Below, piece after piece: positions 44,739 to 52,895 of a stretch of 64,000 nt of DNA; position 1 is the stretch's first letter, and every line of letters starts with the position of its first letter. The stretch is from Clostridiaceae bacterium (GTDB taxonomy: Bacteria > Bacillota > Clostridia > Oscillospirales > Acutalibacteraceae): positions 15,010 to 79,009 of the forward strand of contig CAJGBV010000007.1 in assembly GCA_904501755.1 (NCBI GenBank), written 5' to 3'. A program made the translations under genes and the position numbers. Below the pieces are notes generated by a model that did no database searches, was not told where the DNA came from, and saw only the letters and a list, made by a program, of their open reading frames with translations.

Positions 44739-45950
44739 ATGAAAATTATAAATGGCGGAGTTTGTGCTGCAAAGGGATTTACCGCTTCGGGCATTCATTG
44801 CGGAATAAGAATGAATAAAACAAAAAAAGACCTTGCTCTTATTTACAGTGAAAAAATTTGCTCGGCTGCTGCGGTTTACACCACTAATCTTGTTAAGGGT
44901 GCTCCCTTAACCGTTACAAAAAATCATCTGGCTGACGGTAAGGCTCAGGCGGTTATCTGCAACAGCGGTAATGCAAATACCTGTAATGCAAATGGAGTTC
45001 AGGTTGCAAATGAAATGAGCTGTCTTATTGCTAATGAGCTTGGCATAGGTGCCGAGGATATTGTGGTTGCCTCTACAGGTGTAATCGGTCAGCCTCTTAA
45101 TATTGAGCCTATTAAAAAGGGTATTCCTGAGCTTGTGAGAAATTTAGGTGATAACAGTTCAGATGCAGCTCACGGAATTATGACCACAGATACAAAGTTA
45201 AAGGAAATTGCCGTTTCCTTTGATATAGACGGAATAGAGTGTAAAATAGGCGGTATTGCAAAGGGAAGCGGTATGATACATCCCGATATGGCAACTATGC
45301 TTGTCTTTATAACTACCGACTGTGCTATATCTTCGTCCCTTTTACAAAAGGCTCTGTCAAGCGATATTAAGGATACCTTTAATATGGTAAGTGTTGACGG
45401 TGATACCTCCACAAATGATATGGTTACCGTTCTTGCTAACGGTATGGCAGGGAATAAGGAAATTACAGAGGAAGACGAAAGCTTTAGAGCCTTTATGAAG
45501 GCACTTAACACCGTAACTGTTTATCTTTGCAGATGTATTGCGGCTGACGGTGAGGGTGCTACAAAGCTTCTTGAATGCAGTGTCAGTGGTGCAAAGGATA
45601 TTAAAACTGCCAAAAAGGTGGCTAAGAGTGTTATCTGCTCTTCTCTTACAAAGGCGGCAATGTTTGGTGCTGATGCCAACTGGGGCAGAGTGCTGTGTGC
45701 TATCGGTTATGCAAAATGTGACGTTGATGTTAGCAAAGTTGACGTTTCCTTTAAATCCAAAAAGGGTATAATTGATGTTTGCAAACAGGGAAGCGGAATT
45801 GATTTTTCTGAGGAAAAGGCAAAGGAAATTCTGCTTGAGAACGAGATAGAAATTATTATAGGTCTTGGGGATGGAGATAGTAGTGCTACTGCTTGGGGCT
45901 GTGACCTTACCTATGACTATGTAAAAATTAACGGTGACTACAGAACCTAA
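44739..45950 (+). CDS. argJ: Glutamate N-acetyltransferase/amino-acid acetyltransferase ArgJ
   Basis: Transfers acetyl from N-acetylornithine to glutamate, recycling the acetyl group. 403 residues. The self-cleavage site is the Thr in MIHPDMATMLVF (about residue 187), which would give alpha and beta chains. No separate argE or argA is seen in the window, which agrees with a cyclic pathway based on ArgJ. A terminator hairpin follows before argB. Confidence 0.96.
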   Translation: MKIINGGVCAAKGFTASGIHCGIRMNKTKKDLALIYSEKICSAAAVYTTNLVKGAPLTVTKNHLADGKAQAVICNSGNANTCNANGVQVANEMSCLIANELGIGAEDIVVASTGVIGQPLNIEPIKKGIPELVRNLGDNSSDAAHGIMTTDTKLKEIAVSFDIDGIECKIGGIAKGSGMIHPDMATMLVFITTDCAISSSLLQKALSSDIKDTFNMVSVDGDTSTNDMVTVLANGMAGNKEITEEDESFRAFMKALNTVTVYLCRCIAADGEGATKLLECSVSGAKDIKTAKKVAKSVICSSLTKAAMFGADANWGRVLCAIGYAKCDVDVSKVDVSFKSKKGIIDVCKQGSGIDFSEEKAKEILLENEIEIIIGLGDGDSSATAWGCDLTYDYVKINGDYRT

Positions 45951-45956
45951 AAAATA

Positions 45957-45984
45957 AAAATCTCCATTGATATGGAGATTTTAA
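45957..45984 (+). terminator. Intra-operon terminator hairpin between argJ and argB
   Basis: Perfect 11-bp stem AAAATCTCCAT / ATGGAGATTTT, loop TGAT, short T run. It may lower expression of argBDF relative to argGHCJ. Confidence 0.75.
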
Positions 45985-46008
45985 CCCTTTATAAAGGAGA
46001 TTAATTTT

Positions 46009-46875
46009 ATGAATATTTCTAATGCTGACAGAGCCGAAATACTTGTTCAGGCACTTCCATATATCAAAAAGTATACAGGAAAAATCGTTGTTATCAAATA
46101 TGGTGGCAACGCTATGATAAACGAAGACCTTAAAAACTCTGTAATGAGTGATATTATACTTCTCACTCTTGTAGGTGTTAAGGTTGTTCTTGTTCACGGT
46201 GGCGGTCCTGAGATAACCGAAATGCTCGGCAGAGTAGGACTTGAAAGCAAGTTTGTAAACGGTCTTCGTGTTACCGATAAGGATACCGTTGATATTGTAC
46301 AGATGGTACTTGCAGGTAAGGTTAATAAAAGCCTTGTTAATCTTATTGAAAGAAAGGGCGGTAAGGCTATCGGTCTTTCGGGTATTGACGGACATATGCT
46401 CAGAGCCGAGGCTAAGGATGAAAAGCTTGGCTTTGTAGGAGATATTACTAAGGTTAACGTTCAGCCTATTTTGGACGTTATTGAAAAAGGCTATATTCCT
46501 GTTGTATCAACCCTTGGCTGTGATAAAGAGGGGAATGTATATAATGTTAATGCCGATACTGCTGCTGCTAAAATAGCAGGTGCTTTGACTGCAGAAAGCC
46601 TTATTTCCTTAACTGATATAAGCGGTATTTTAAAGGATGTAAACGACCCTGCTTCCCTTATTTCCCATATTGAAGTTGATGAAGCAAAGTCTCTTATGGA
46701 TGAGGGCATAATTTCAGGTGGAATGATACCCAAGGTCGAGTGCTGTGTTAATGCAATTGACTGGGGTGTTAGAAAGGTATTTATAATTGACGGCAGAGTC
46801 GAACATTCCATACTTATCGAAACCCTTACTGATGAGGGTATCGGTACAATGTTCTATAGAAAAAAGGGTGAGTAA
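46009..46875 (+). CDS. argB: N-acetylglutamate kinase
   Basis: Second step of ornithine synthesis and the usual point of arginine feedback. 288 residues of the amino acid kinase family: VVIKYGGNAMINEDLK at the start, VLVHGGGPEITEMLGRVG and NADTAAAKIAGAL. The N-terminal segment before the core (SNADRAEILVQALPYI) is the extra helix that goes with the arginine-sensitive hexameric type. Strong GGAG ribosome site. Confidence 0.96.
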   Translation: MNISNADRAEILVQALPYIKKYTGKIVVIKYGGNAMINEDLKNSVMSDIILLTLVGVKVVLVHGGGPEITEMLGRVGLESKFVNGLRVTDKDTVDIVQMVLAGKVNKSLVNLIERKGGKAIGLSGIDGHMLRAEAKDEKLGFVGDITKVNVQPILDVIEKGYIPVVSTLGCDKEGNVYNVNADTAAAKIAGALTAESLISLTDISGILKDVNDPASLISHIEVDEAKSLMDEGIISGGMIPKVECCVNAIDWGVRKVFIIDGRVEHSILIETLTDEGIGTMFYRKKGE

Positions 46876-46876
46876 A

Positions 46877-48040
46877 GTGAATTCTTGCTTTGAAAATGAT
46901 AAAAAATATATTGCCTCTACATATAACCGCTTTCCTATTGAGATAATTGAGGGAAAGGGAAGTATCTGTAAAGATAGTGATGGTAAGGAGTATATTGACT
47001 TAGGTACAGGTATTGCCGTAAATACCTTCGGTTTTTGTGATGAAATCTGGATAGAGGCTGTAACTAAACAGTTAAACACCTTTCAGCATACCTCTAACCT
47101 TTACTATACCGACCCCTGTGTAAGACTGGCAGAACTGCTGTCAAGCCGTACGGGCTGCAGCAAGGTGTTTTTCTCTAATTCGGGTGCAGAAGCCAACGAG
47201 TGTGCAATTAAAGTGGCAAGAAAGTATGCAACTGATGTTAAGGGTATAAAAGAGCCTGTAATTCTTACCCTTGTTAACAGCTTTCACGGCAGAACAATAA
47301 CAACCCTTGCCGCTACGGGACAGGATGTTTTTCATAAGGATTTTCTCCCCCTTACAAAAGGCTTTGAGTATACCCCTGCCAATGATATAAATGCTCTTAT
47401 AGAGAATGTTGAAAAGTATAGTCCAAGTGCTATTATGTTTGAAACGGTTCAGGGTGAGGGCGGTGTTAATCCTCTCACAAAAGAGTTTGTCAATGAGATG
47501 GTTAAAATCGCAAAGGAAAAGGATATTCTTCTTATTGTGGACGAGGTGCAGACAGGTAACGGCAGAACAGGAAGTCTTTACGGCTATATGAATTATGGCT
47601 TTACTCCCGATATCGTGTCTACTGCAAAGGGACTTGCAGGGGGACTGCCTATTGGTGCTACTATGCTGTTCGGCAAGGTTAAGGATGTGCTCACCCCATC
47701 AAGTCACGGCTCTACTTTCGGCGGTAATCCCGTGTCCTGTGCAGGTGCTGTTAATATAATTGAGAGAATTGATGATACTCTTCTTGAGGGTGTAAAAGAA
47801 AGAAATGAACTTATAATAAACACTCTTACAGGAGCAAAGGGAATTAAAAGTATAACAGGTACAGGGCTAATGTTGGGAATTGAAACCGAAAAAGGTGCTT
47901 CTGACATTGTGAAAGGCTGTATGGAAAAGGGAGTGCTTGTGCTTACCGCTAAAACAAAGGTAAGACTGCTTCCTGCGCTTAATATTCCTATAGAAACACT
48001 GAAAAAAGCACTGGAAGTTATAAAAAGTGTATGTGAATAG
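46877..48040 (+). CDS. argD: Acetylornithine aminotransferase
   Basis: PLP enzyme of class III. 387 residues with NSGAEANECAIKVARKY, SFHGRTITTLAATGQ, the Asp in LIVDEVQTGNGRTG and the PLP lysine in STAKGLAGGLPIG. The probable start is GTG 46877, placed after AAAGGGTGAG at the end of argB; longer in-frame starts lie inside argB. The gene is one base after the argB stop. Confidence 0.95.
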   Translation: MNSCFENDKKYIASTYNRFPIEIIEGKGSICKDSDGKEYIDLGTGIAVNTFGFCDEIWIEAVTKQLNTFQHTSNLYYTDPCVRLAELLSSRTGCSKVFFSNSGAEANECAIKVARKYATDVKGIKEPVILTLVNSFHGRTITTLAATGQDVFHKDFLPLTKGFEYTPANDINALIENVEKYSPSAIMFETVQGEGGVNPLTKEFVNEMVKIAKEKDILLIVDEVQTGNGRTGSLYGYMNYGFTPDIVSTAKGLAGGLPIGATMLFGKVKDVLTPSSHGSTFGGNPVSCAGAVNIIERIDDTLLEGVKERNELIINTLTGAKGIKSITGTGLMLGIETEKGASDIVKGCMEKGVLVLTAKTKVRLLPALNIPIETLKKALEVIKSVCE

Positions 48041-48052
48041 AGGTAAACTGTT

Positions 48053-49036
48053 ATGAATTTAAAAGGCAGAGATTTTTTAAAGCTTCTTGATTTTAATGCA
48101 GAAGAAATAAACTATCTTATTGATAAAGCGGCAGAGTATAAGGCAAAGAAAAAAGCAGGTATTCTTCACGATAATTTTAAGGGAAAGAATATTGCTCTTA
48201 TATTTGAAAAGACCAGTACCCGAACCCGTTGCAGCTTTGAGGTGGCGGCAAGTGACCTTGGTATAGGAACCACCTACCTTGACCCGACAGGTTCACAGAT
48301 AGGCAAAAAGGAAAGCATTGCCGATACTGCCCGTGTGCTTTCGGGTATTTATGACGGTATTGAATACAGAGGCTTCGGTCAGGAAATCGTTGAGGAATTA
48401 GCTCATTATTCAAGCGTTCCGGTTTGGAACGGACTTACTAATGAGTTTCATCCTACACAGATTCTTGCTGACTTTTTAACCATTAAGGAGCAGTTTGGCT
48501 ATTTAAAGGGTATTAACTTTGTTTATATGGGTGATGCCAGATATAATATGGGTAATTCTCTTATGGTTGGCTGTGCTATTATGGGACTTAATTTTACAGC
48601 CTGTGCTCCCGAGAAGTATATGCCAAGTAAAGAGCTTATTGATACCTGTAAGGCTTTGGCTAAAAAAAGCGGTGCTACCCTTAAATTTGAAACAGACCCC
48701 GTAAAAGCCGTAAAGAACGCTAATGTTATTTATACTGATGTATGGGTGTCTATGGGTGAGCCTGTTGAAGTATGGGAAGAGAGAATTAAAGAACTCTCAC
48801 CCTATCAGGTAAATACTGCTCTTATGAATGAGGCAGATGACAACTGTGTGTTTATGCACTGTCTACCCGCTTTCCACGACCTTAAAACTCAAATCGGCAA
48901 GGAAATGGGAGAAAGGTTTGGTAGAAATAGTATGGAAGTCACCGACGAAGTGTTTGAGAGCGAGCGTTCCATAGTATTTAAAGAGGCTGAAAACAGAATG
49001 CACACCATAAAGGCAGTTATCGCCGAAACAATATAA
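48053..49036 (+). CDS. argF: Ornithine carbamoyltransferase
   Basis: Makes citrulline from ornithine and carbamoyl phosphate. 327 residues with the carbamoyl-phosphate motif [15 protein letters not shown], the HPTQ motif ([10 protein letters not shown]) and the ornithine-side [10 protein letters not shown]. The biosynthetic role is clear from the operon. The unit ends at a bidirectional terminator. Confidence 0.96.
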   Translation: MNLKGRDFLKLLDFNAEEINYLIDKAAEYKAKKKAGILHDNFKGKNIALIFEKTSTRTRCSFEVAASDLGIGTTYLDPTGSQIGKKESIADTARVLSGIYDGIEYRGFGQEIVEELAHYSSVPVWNGLTNEFHPTQILADFLTIKEQFGYLKGINFVYMGDARYNMGNSLMVGCAIMGLNFTACAPEKYMPSKELIDTCKALAKKSGATLKFETDPVKAVKNANVIYTDVWVSMGEPVEVWEERIKELSPYQVNTALMNEADDNCVFMHCLPAFHDLKTQIGKEMGERFGRNSMEVTDEVFESERSIVFKEAENRMHTIKAVIAETI

Positions 49037-49040
49037 AATA

Positions 49041-49070
49041 AAATCGGATTCTTATGAATCCGATTTTTTG
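49041..49070. terminator. Bidirectional terminator between argF and znuB
   Basis: Perfect 11-bp stem AAATCGGATTC / GAATCCGATTT with loop TTAT and T runs on both strands. It overlaps the last codons of znuB. Confidence 0.9.
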
Positions 49071-49888
49071 CGTTTAATATGGTTCTTTATTTTATCAATG
49101 ATAAAGGATATCAGCATAAGGGATAGGTTTGTTACCACTATTGTTGCTCCTGTGGGAAGTGAAAGCTCATAGGAAAGCATAAGGCCTAGTAAAAAAGCTG
49201 TTACCGAAATAATTGCACAGGTTATTGTTACACCCTTAAAGGTTTTGCATAGTCTAATAGCTGAAAGGGGCGGGAAGATAATAAGACTTGAAACAAGCAA
49301 TGTTCCCATCATTCTCATACCGATTACAACCGTTACAGAGGTAAGCACAGCAAGTACGGTATTGATAAAAGAAGCCTTGACTCCAGTTGCTACCGAAAAG
49401 TCCTCGTCAAAGGTAACGGCAAATATTCTGTGATAAAAGAATATAAACAGAATAGCAACAATAACCGTTACTATAACGCTTGTTACGGTATCAGCCGTTG
49501 TAAGAGATAAAATACTGCCGAACATATAGTTTGAAAGATCGGTGTTTGTTCCGCTTACCGATACGATAATTACACCAATAGCAAGAGCGCAGGTGGAAAT
49601 AACGGCAATAGCAGAGTCACCCTTAAGCCGACTGCTTGAGGTTAGTCTTAAAAGAAAGACAGCCGCTATAACAACAACAGGAATTGCAACGCTTAAGGGG
49701 GATAAATGCAGTGCTGAGGAAAGAGCAAGAGCTCCAAAACCTACATGGGAAAGTCCGTCGCCAATCATTGAATAGCGTTTTAGTACAAGGCTTGTACCAA
49801 GAAGTGCTGAGCAAAGGGAAATAAGCACACCTACTATCAGGGCTCTGAGCATAAAGGAATAGGAAAAAATATTGATAAAATCAGTCAT
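49052..49888 (-). CDS. znuB: Zinc/manganese ABC transporter permease, ZnuB type
   Basis: 278 residues with about eight or nine membrane helices and the ABC-3 family segments KRYSMIGDGLSHVGFGALAL and MRMMGTLLVSSLIIFPPLSA. The ATG at 49888 follows GGAGGTGG; longer in-frame starts lie inside znuC. It overlaps znuC by eight bases. Zn2+ or Mn2+ import is likely; sequence alone does not settle the metal. Confidence 0.88.
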   Translation of the reverse strand: MTDFINIFSYSFMLRALIVGVLISLCSALLGTSLVLKRYSMIGDGLSHVGFGALALSSALHLSPLSVAIPVVVIAAVFLLRLTSSSRLKGDSAIAVISTCALAIGVIIVSVSGTNTDLSNYMFGSILSLTTADTVTSVIVTVIVAILFIFFYHRIFAVTFDEDFSVATGVKASFINTVLAVLTSVTVVIGMRMMGTLLVSSLIIFPPLSAIRLCKTFKGVTITCAIISVTAFLLGLMLSYELSLPTGATIVVTNLSLMLISFIIDKIKNHIKRKKSDS

Positions 49889-50591
49889 AAATTCCACCTC
49901 CGTAAAAGCGTTTGTGAAATTCGCTGTTTTTATATTCTTGTGTTGTGCCAAAAAACACTCCCGATTTTGTAAGATGAAGAATATGGGTGGCGTATTTAAA
50001 GGCGGCATTAATATCGTGGGACACCATTATTACTGCAATTCTGTATTCCTTGTTTATGGTTTCAATAAGGGAATACATATCCGAAGCGGCAATAGGGTCA
50101 AGGGAGGTAACAGGCTCATCAAGTAAAAGCGCTTTACTGCTGGAGGTGAGTGCTCGGGCAAGAAGTACACGCTGTTGCTGACCTCCTGATAGGTTCTGAT
50201 AGCTTTCTTTTCTTAAGGAGTTTATCTTCATTAGCTCCATATTATGAAGAGCTTTACGCTTGTTTTTAGCACTGTAAAAGGGTTTCAGACCCATTTTGTT
50301 TATACAGCCTGACAGCACAATTTCTTCTACACTTGCAGGAAAATCCTTTTGAATACTGCTTTGCTGAGGCAGATAACCTATTTCCTTTGAATTAAGGTTT
50401 TCACAGTATTCTATTTCACCTCCGATAGCTTTTTGAAGCTTTAAAAGACTTTTTATCAGTGTGCTTTTACCGCTTCCGTTTTCACCGATAATATAAAGGT
50501 AATCGTTTTCGCCAACGGAAAAATTCAAATCCTTTAAAATTACTCGGTCGTTATAGCCGATTGTTAGATTTTTACAATTAATAAGTGACAT
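49881..50591 (-). CDS. znuC: Zinc/manganese ABC transporter ATPase, ZnuC type
   Basis: 236 residues: Walker A GENGSGKSTLIKSL, signature LSGGQQQRVLLARAL, Walker B ALLLDEPVTSLD and MVSHDINAAF. It has the form of ABC-3 family ATPases. The gene follows a small lipoprotein gene by 37 bases and is coupled to znuB. No ZnuA-type binding protein is encoded here. Confidence 0.88.
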   Translation of the reverse strand: MSLINCKNLTIGYNDRVILKDLNFSVGENDYLYIIGENGSGKSTLIKSLLKLQKAIGGEIEYCENLNSKEIGYLPQQSSIQKDFPASVEEIVLSGCINKMGLKPFYSAKNKRKALHNMELMKINSLRKESYQNLSGGQQQRVLLARALTSSSKALLLDEPVTSLDPIAASDMYSLIETINKEYRIAVIMVSHDINAAFKYATHILHLTKSGVFFGTTQEYKNSEFHKRFYGGGIYD

Positions 50592-50628
50592 AGCGTTTAT
50601 CCTTTTTTAGCCGAAGCATTTATCTTTT

Positions 50629-50940
50629 TTATGGTTTACATACACCACAGGGGGTGTAACCCTCATTTATAAGTACATTTTTGTCCTCTTCGATACGAAT
50701 GTTGCTTTCAGACATTTTCGTTGCATAATAGCAGGAGGGCAAATGTATCTTTTTGGTTTTCTTGTTTGCATAATAAATAGTTGTTGCTTGCTGATTTTCT
50801 GTCACCGACACATCCTGATAGTTATCCTCCGGTTTTTCGATAATGGGATAATCGGGTGATGAGAATTCAGGAGTAGTTTTACTGCATGAGCAAACAGAAA
50901 GAATAAGAACAAGAAAAATAACTATTTTAATAATCTTCAT
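50629..50940 (-). CDS. Small lipoprotein with Ada-like Cys/His domain
   Basis: 103 residues. A signal peptide with a possible lipobox (LILSVCSCSK) is followed by a spacer, and the C-terminal half reads YYANKKTKKIHLPSCYY and ends GYTPCGVCKP. That pattern (His, Cys, then Cys-x2-Cys) is shared with the Ada metal-binding-like domain found on many secreted nucleases and lipoproteins. It probably binds zinc. First gene of the operon with znuC and znuB, in the place where a binding protein is expected. Confidence 0.7.
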   Translation of the reverse strand: MKIIKIVIFLVLILSVCSCSKTTPEFSSPDYPIIEKPEDNYQDVSVTENQQATTIYYANKKTKKIHLPSCYYATKMSESNIRIEEDKNVLINEGYTPCGVCKP

Positions 50941-50955
50941 AAAAACACCAATAGA

Positions 50956-50984
50956 ATTGTAATACTAAATTGCAAAAAAATCAA
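50956..50984 (-). promoter_or_regulatory. Promoter of the lipoprotein-znuCB operon
   Basis: On the minus strand: TTGATT (50984-50979), 17 bases, TACAAT (50961-50956). It is back-to-back with the uvrC promoter, only a few bases apart. No clear Zur box was recognised. Confidence 0.6.
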
Positions 50985-50987
50985 CTC

Positions 50988-51016
50988 TTGAAAATAAAAA
51001 AAGAAAAGGGTACAAT
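50988..51016 (+). promoter_or_regulatory. Promoter of uvrC
   Basis: TTGAAA (50988-50993), 17 bases, TACAAT (51011-51016), followed by AAAGGAGG and ATG 51046. Confidence 0.65.
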
Positions 51017-51045
51017 ATATTTAACTTAAGAAAAGGAGGTATCGT

Positions 51046-52857
51046 ATGGAAATTAAGGCAACTCTCAAGGCTAAAGCCAATAAACTACCGCTTACACCCG
51101 GTGTGTATATTATGAAGGATAAAAACGGCAGTATTATATATATAGGAAAAGCCAAGGCTCTTAAAAACCGTGTTACCCAATATTTCGGCTCTGACACAAA
51201 CCATAGCACGAAGGTAAGACGAATGGTCGAGAACGTTGCTGATTTTGAGTACATTCTGTGCGATACCGAGTTTGAGGCTTTGATTCTTGAAAACTCTCTT
51301 ATTAAACAAAATCAGCCTAAATATAATATTTTGCTAAAGGATGATAAGGGCTATCATTATATCAAAATTACTGATGGTGACTGGCCAAAACTACAGTGGG
51401 TAAAACAAAAAACAAAGGACGGAAAATATATAGGACCCTATAATTCGGGCGCTGTTGTCAGCAATGCAGTTGATGAAGCAAATAAGATATTTAAGCTTCC
51501 TGTATGTAACCGTACTTTTGAAAAACCCAGTAAGCCCTGTCTTAATTATCATATCGGTCTTTGCTTTGCACCATGTAAATTTAAGACTTCCATAGAAGAA
51601 TATGCGTATACTGTAAAAAATGCCGTTGCATTTATTAAAAAAGGCGGCTATAGCGAAGAGGATATTAAACGTCTGAAAAAAGAAATGGAGGAGGCAGCAG
51701 AACGCCTTGACTTTGAAGCAGCCGCTAAGCTGAGAGATAGAATTGAGGCTGTTGCAAAGCTTAGAGATAAGCAAAAGGTTGTTTGTTCGGTCAATAAGAA
51801 TCAGGATGTTTTTGCGACTGCTTGTGTTGGCAGACTTGCCTGTGTGCAGATACTTAATTTCAGAAATAACCGACTGTCTGACCAAGAACATTTTATCTTT
51901 GAGGATTATGAAAACAAAGCAGAGCTATATAGTGAATTGCTTTCGAGATTTTATAGTAAAACAGATGATATACCAAATGTAATTATTGTTGATGAATTGC
52001 CACAAGAAAAGACTGTTCTTGAAGAATGGCTTAGTCATAAGACTGATAAAAATGTAAAAATAACCGTTGCTCAAAAGGGTGAAAACAAAAAGCTTCTTGA
52101 TATGTGCCTTAGCAATGCTTCCGAAAATCTTTCCAAAAGGCTTGAGAGAACGGGTAAGGAAACCTCGGCTCTTAATGAACTTGCACAGCTTCTTAATATG
52201 AACAGTGCGCCTCGATATATTGAGTCTTATGATATTTCAAATACTGCAGGGGACGAAAATGTTGCTTCGATGGTTGTTTTTTATGATGGCCGTCCCTTAC
52301 GCTCAAATTATCGTAAATTTAAAATTAGGGGCTTCTTGGGGCAGGACGACTATAAAAGTATGGCAGAGGTGCTTGATAGAAGATTTGCTGAATATGAAAA
52401 GCGTCAGGACCAAGCATTCTCACGTCTTCCCGACCTTATACTTCTTGACGGAGGAAAGGGTCAGATTTCGGCTGTGCTTCCTGTACTTAAAAAATACGGT
52501 ATAAACATTGCCGTATTCGGTATGGTCAAGGACTCAAAGCACCGTACCCGTGCTATTGCTACCACAGGAGGAGATATTGCTATTAAGCCTACAAGACGGG
52601 TTTTCTTCCTCGTTACTCAGATACAGGATGAAACCCATCGCTTTGCTATTACCTATCACAAAAGCAGAAAGTCAAAGAGTATGCTCTATAGTGAGCTGAC
52701 ATCCATTAACGGTGTGGGCGGTAAGCGAATAGCTATCCTGTTTAAAGAACTGAAAACCTTAAAGGCGATAAAAAATGCCTCTGTAGAACAGCTATCGTCT
52801 ATCAGAGGGATAGATAGGAAAACAGCAGAAAATATATATAATCATTTTCATAATTAA
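51046..52857 (+). CDS. uvrC: Excinuclease ABC subunit C
   Basis: Makes both incisions in nucleotide excision repair. 603 residues: the GIY-YIG domain (LPLTPGVYIM and IIYIGKAKALKNRV), a Cys-rich stretch (CLNYHIGLCFAPC), the UVR UvrB-binding motif (RLDFEAAAKLRDRI), the RNase H-like nuclease half (ESYDISNTAGDENVASMVVF) and two C-terminal helix-hairpin-helix motifs. Length is typical. Ends at a bidirectional terminator. Confidence 0.96.
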   Translation: MEIKATLKAKANKLPLTPGVYIMKDKNGSIIYIGKAKALKNRVTQYFGSDTNHSTKVRRMVENVADFEYILCDTEFEALILENSLIKQNQPKYNILLKDDKGYHYIKITDGDWPKLQWVKQKTKDGKYIGPYNSGAVVSNAVDEANKIFKLPVCNRTFEKPSKPCLNYHIGLCFAPCKFKTSIEEYAYTVKNAVAFIKKGGYSEEDIKRLKKEMEEAAERLDFEAAAKLRDRIEAVAKLRDKQKVVCSVNKNQDVFATACVGRLACVQILNFRNNRLSDQEHFIFEDYENKAELYSELLSRFYSKTDDIPNVIIVDELPQEKTVLEEWLSHKTDKNVKITVAQKGENKKLLDMCLSNASENLSKRLERTGKETSALNELAQLLNMNSAPRYIESYDISNTAGDENVASMVVFYDGRPLRSNYRKFKIRGFLGQDDYKSMAEVLDRRFAEYEKRQDQAFSRLPDLILLDGGKGQISAVLPVLKKYGINIAVFGMVKDSKHRTRAIATTGGDIAIKPTRRVFFLVTQIQDETHRFAITYHKSRKSKSMLYSELTSINGVGGKRIAILFKELKTLKAIKNASVEQLSSIRGIDRKTAENIYNHFHN

Positions 52858-52892
52858 AAGGCTTTCTCGCTTAAACAAACGAGAAAGCCTTT
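52857..52892. terminator. Bidirectional terminator between uvrC and the P-type ATPase gene
   Basis: Perfect 13-bp stem AAAGGCTTTCTCG / CGAGAAAGCCTTT with a 10-base loop, between convergent genes. Confidence 0.9.
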
Positions 52893-52895
52893 GTG

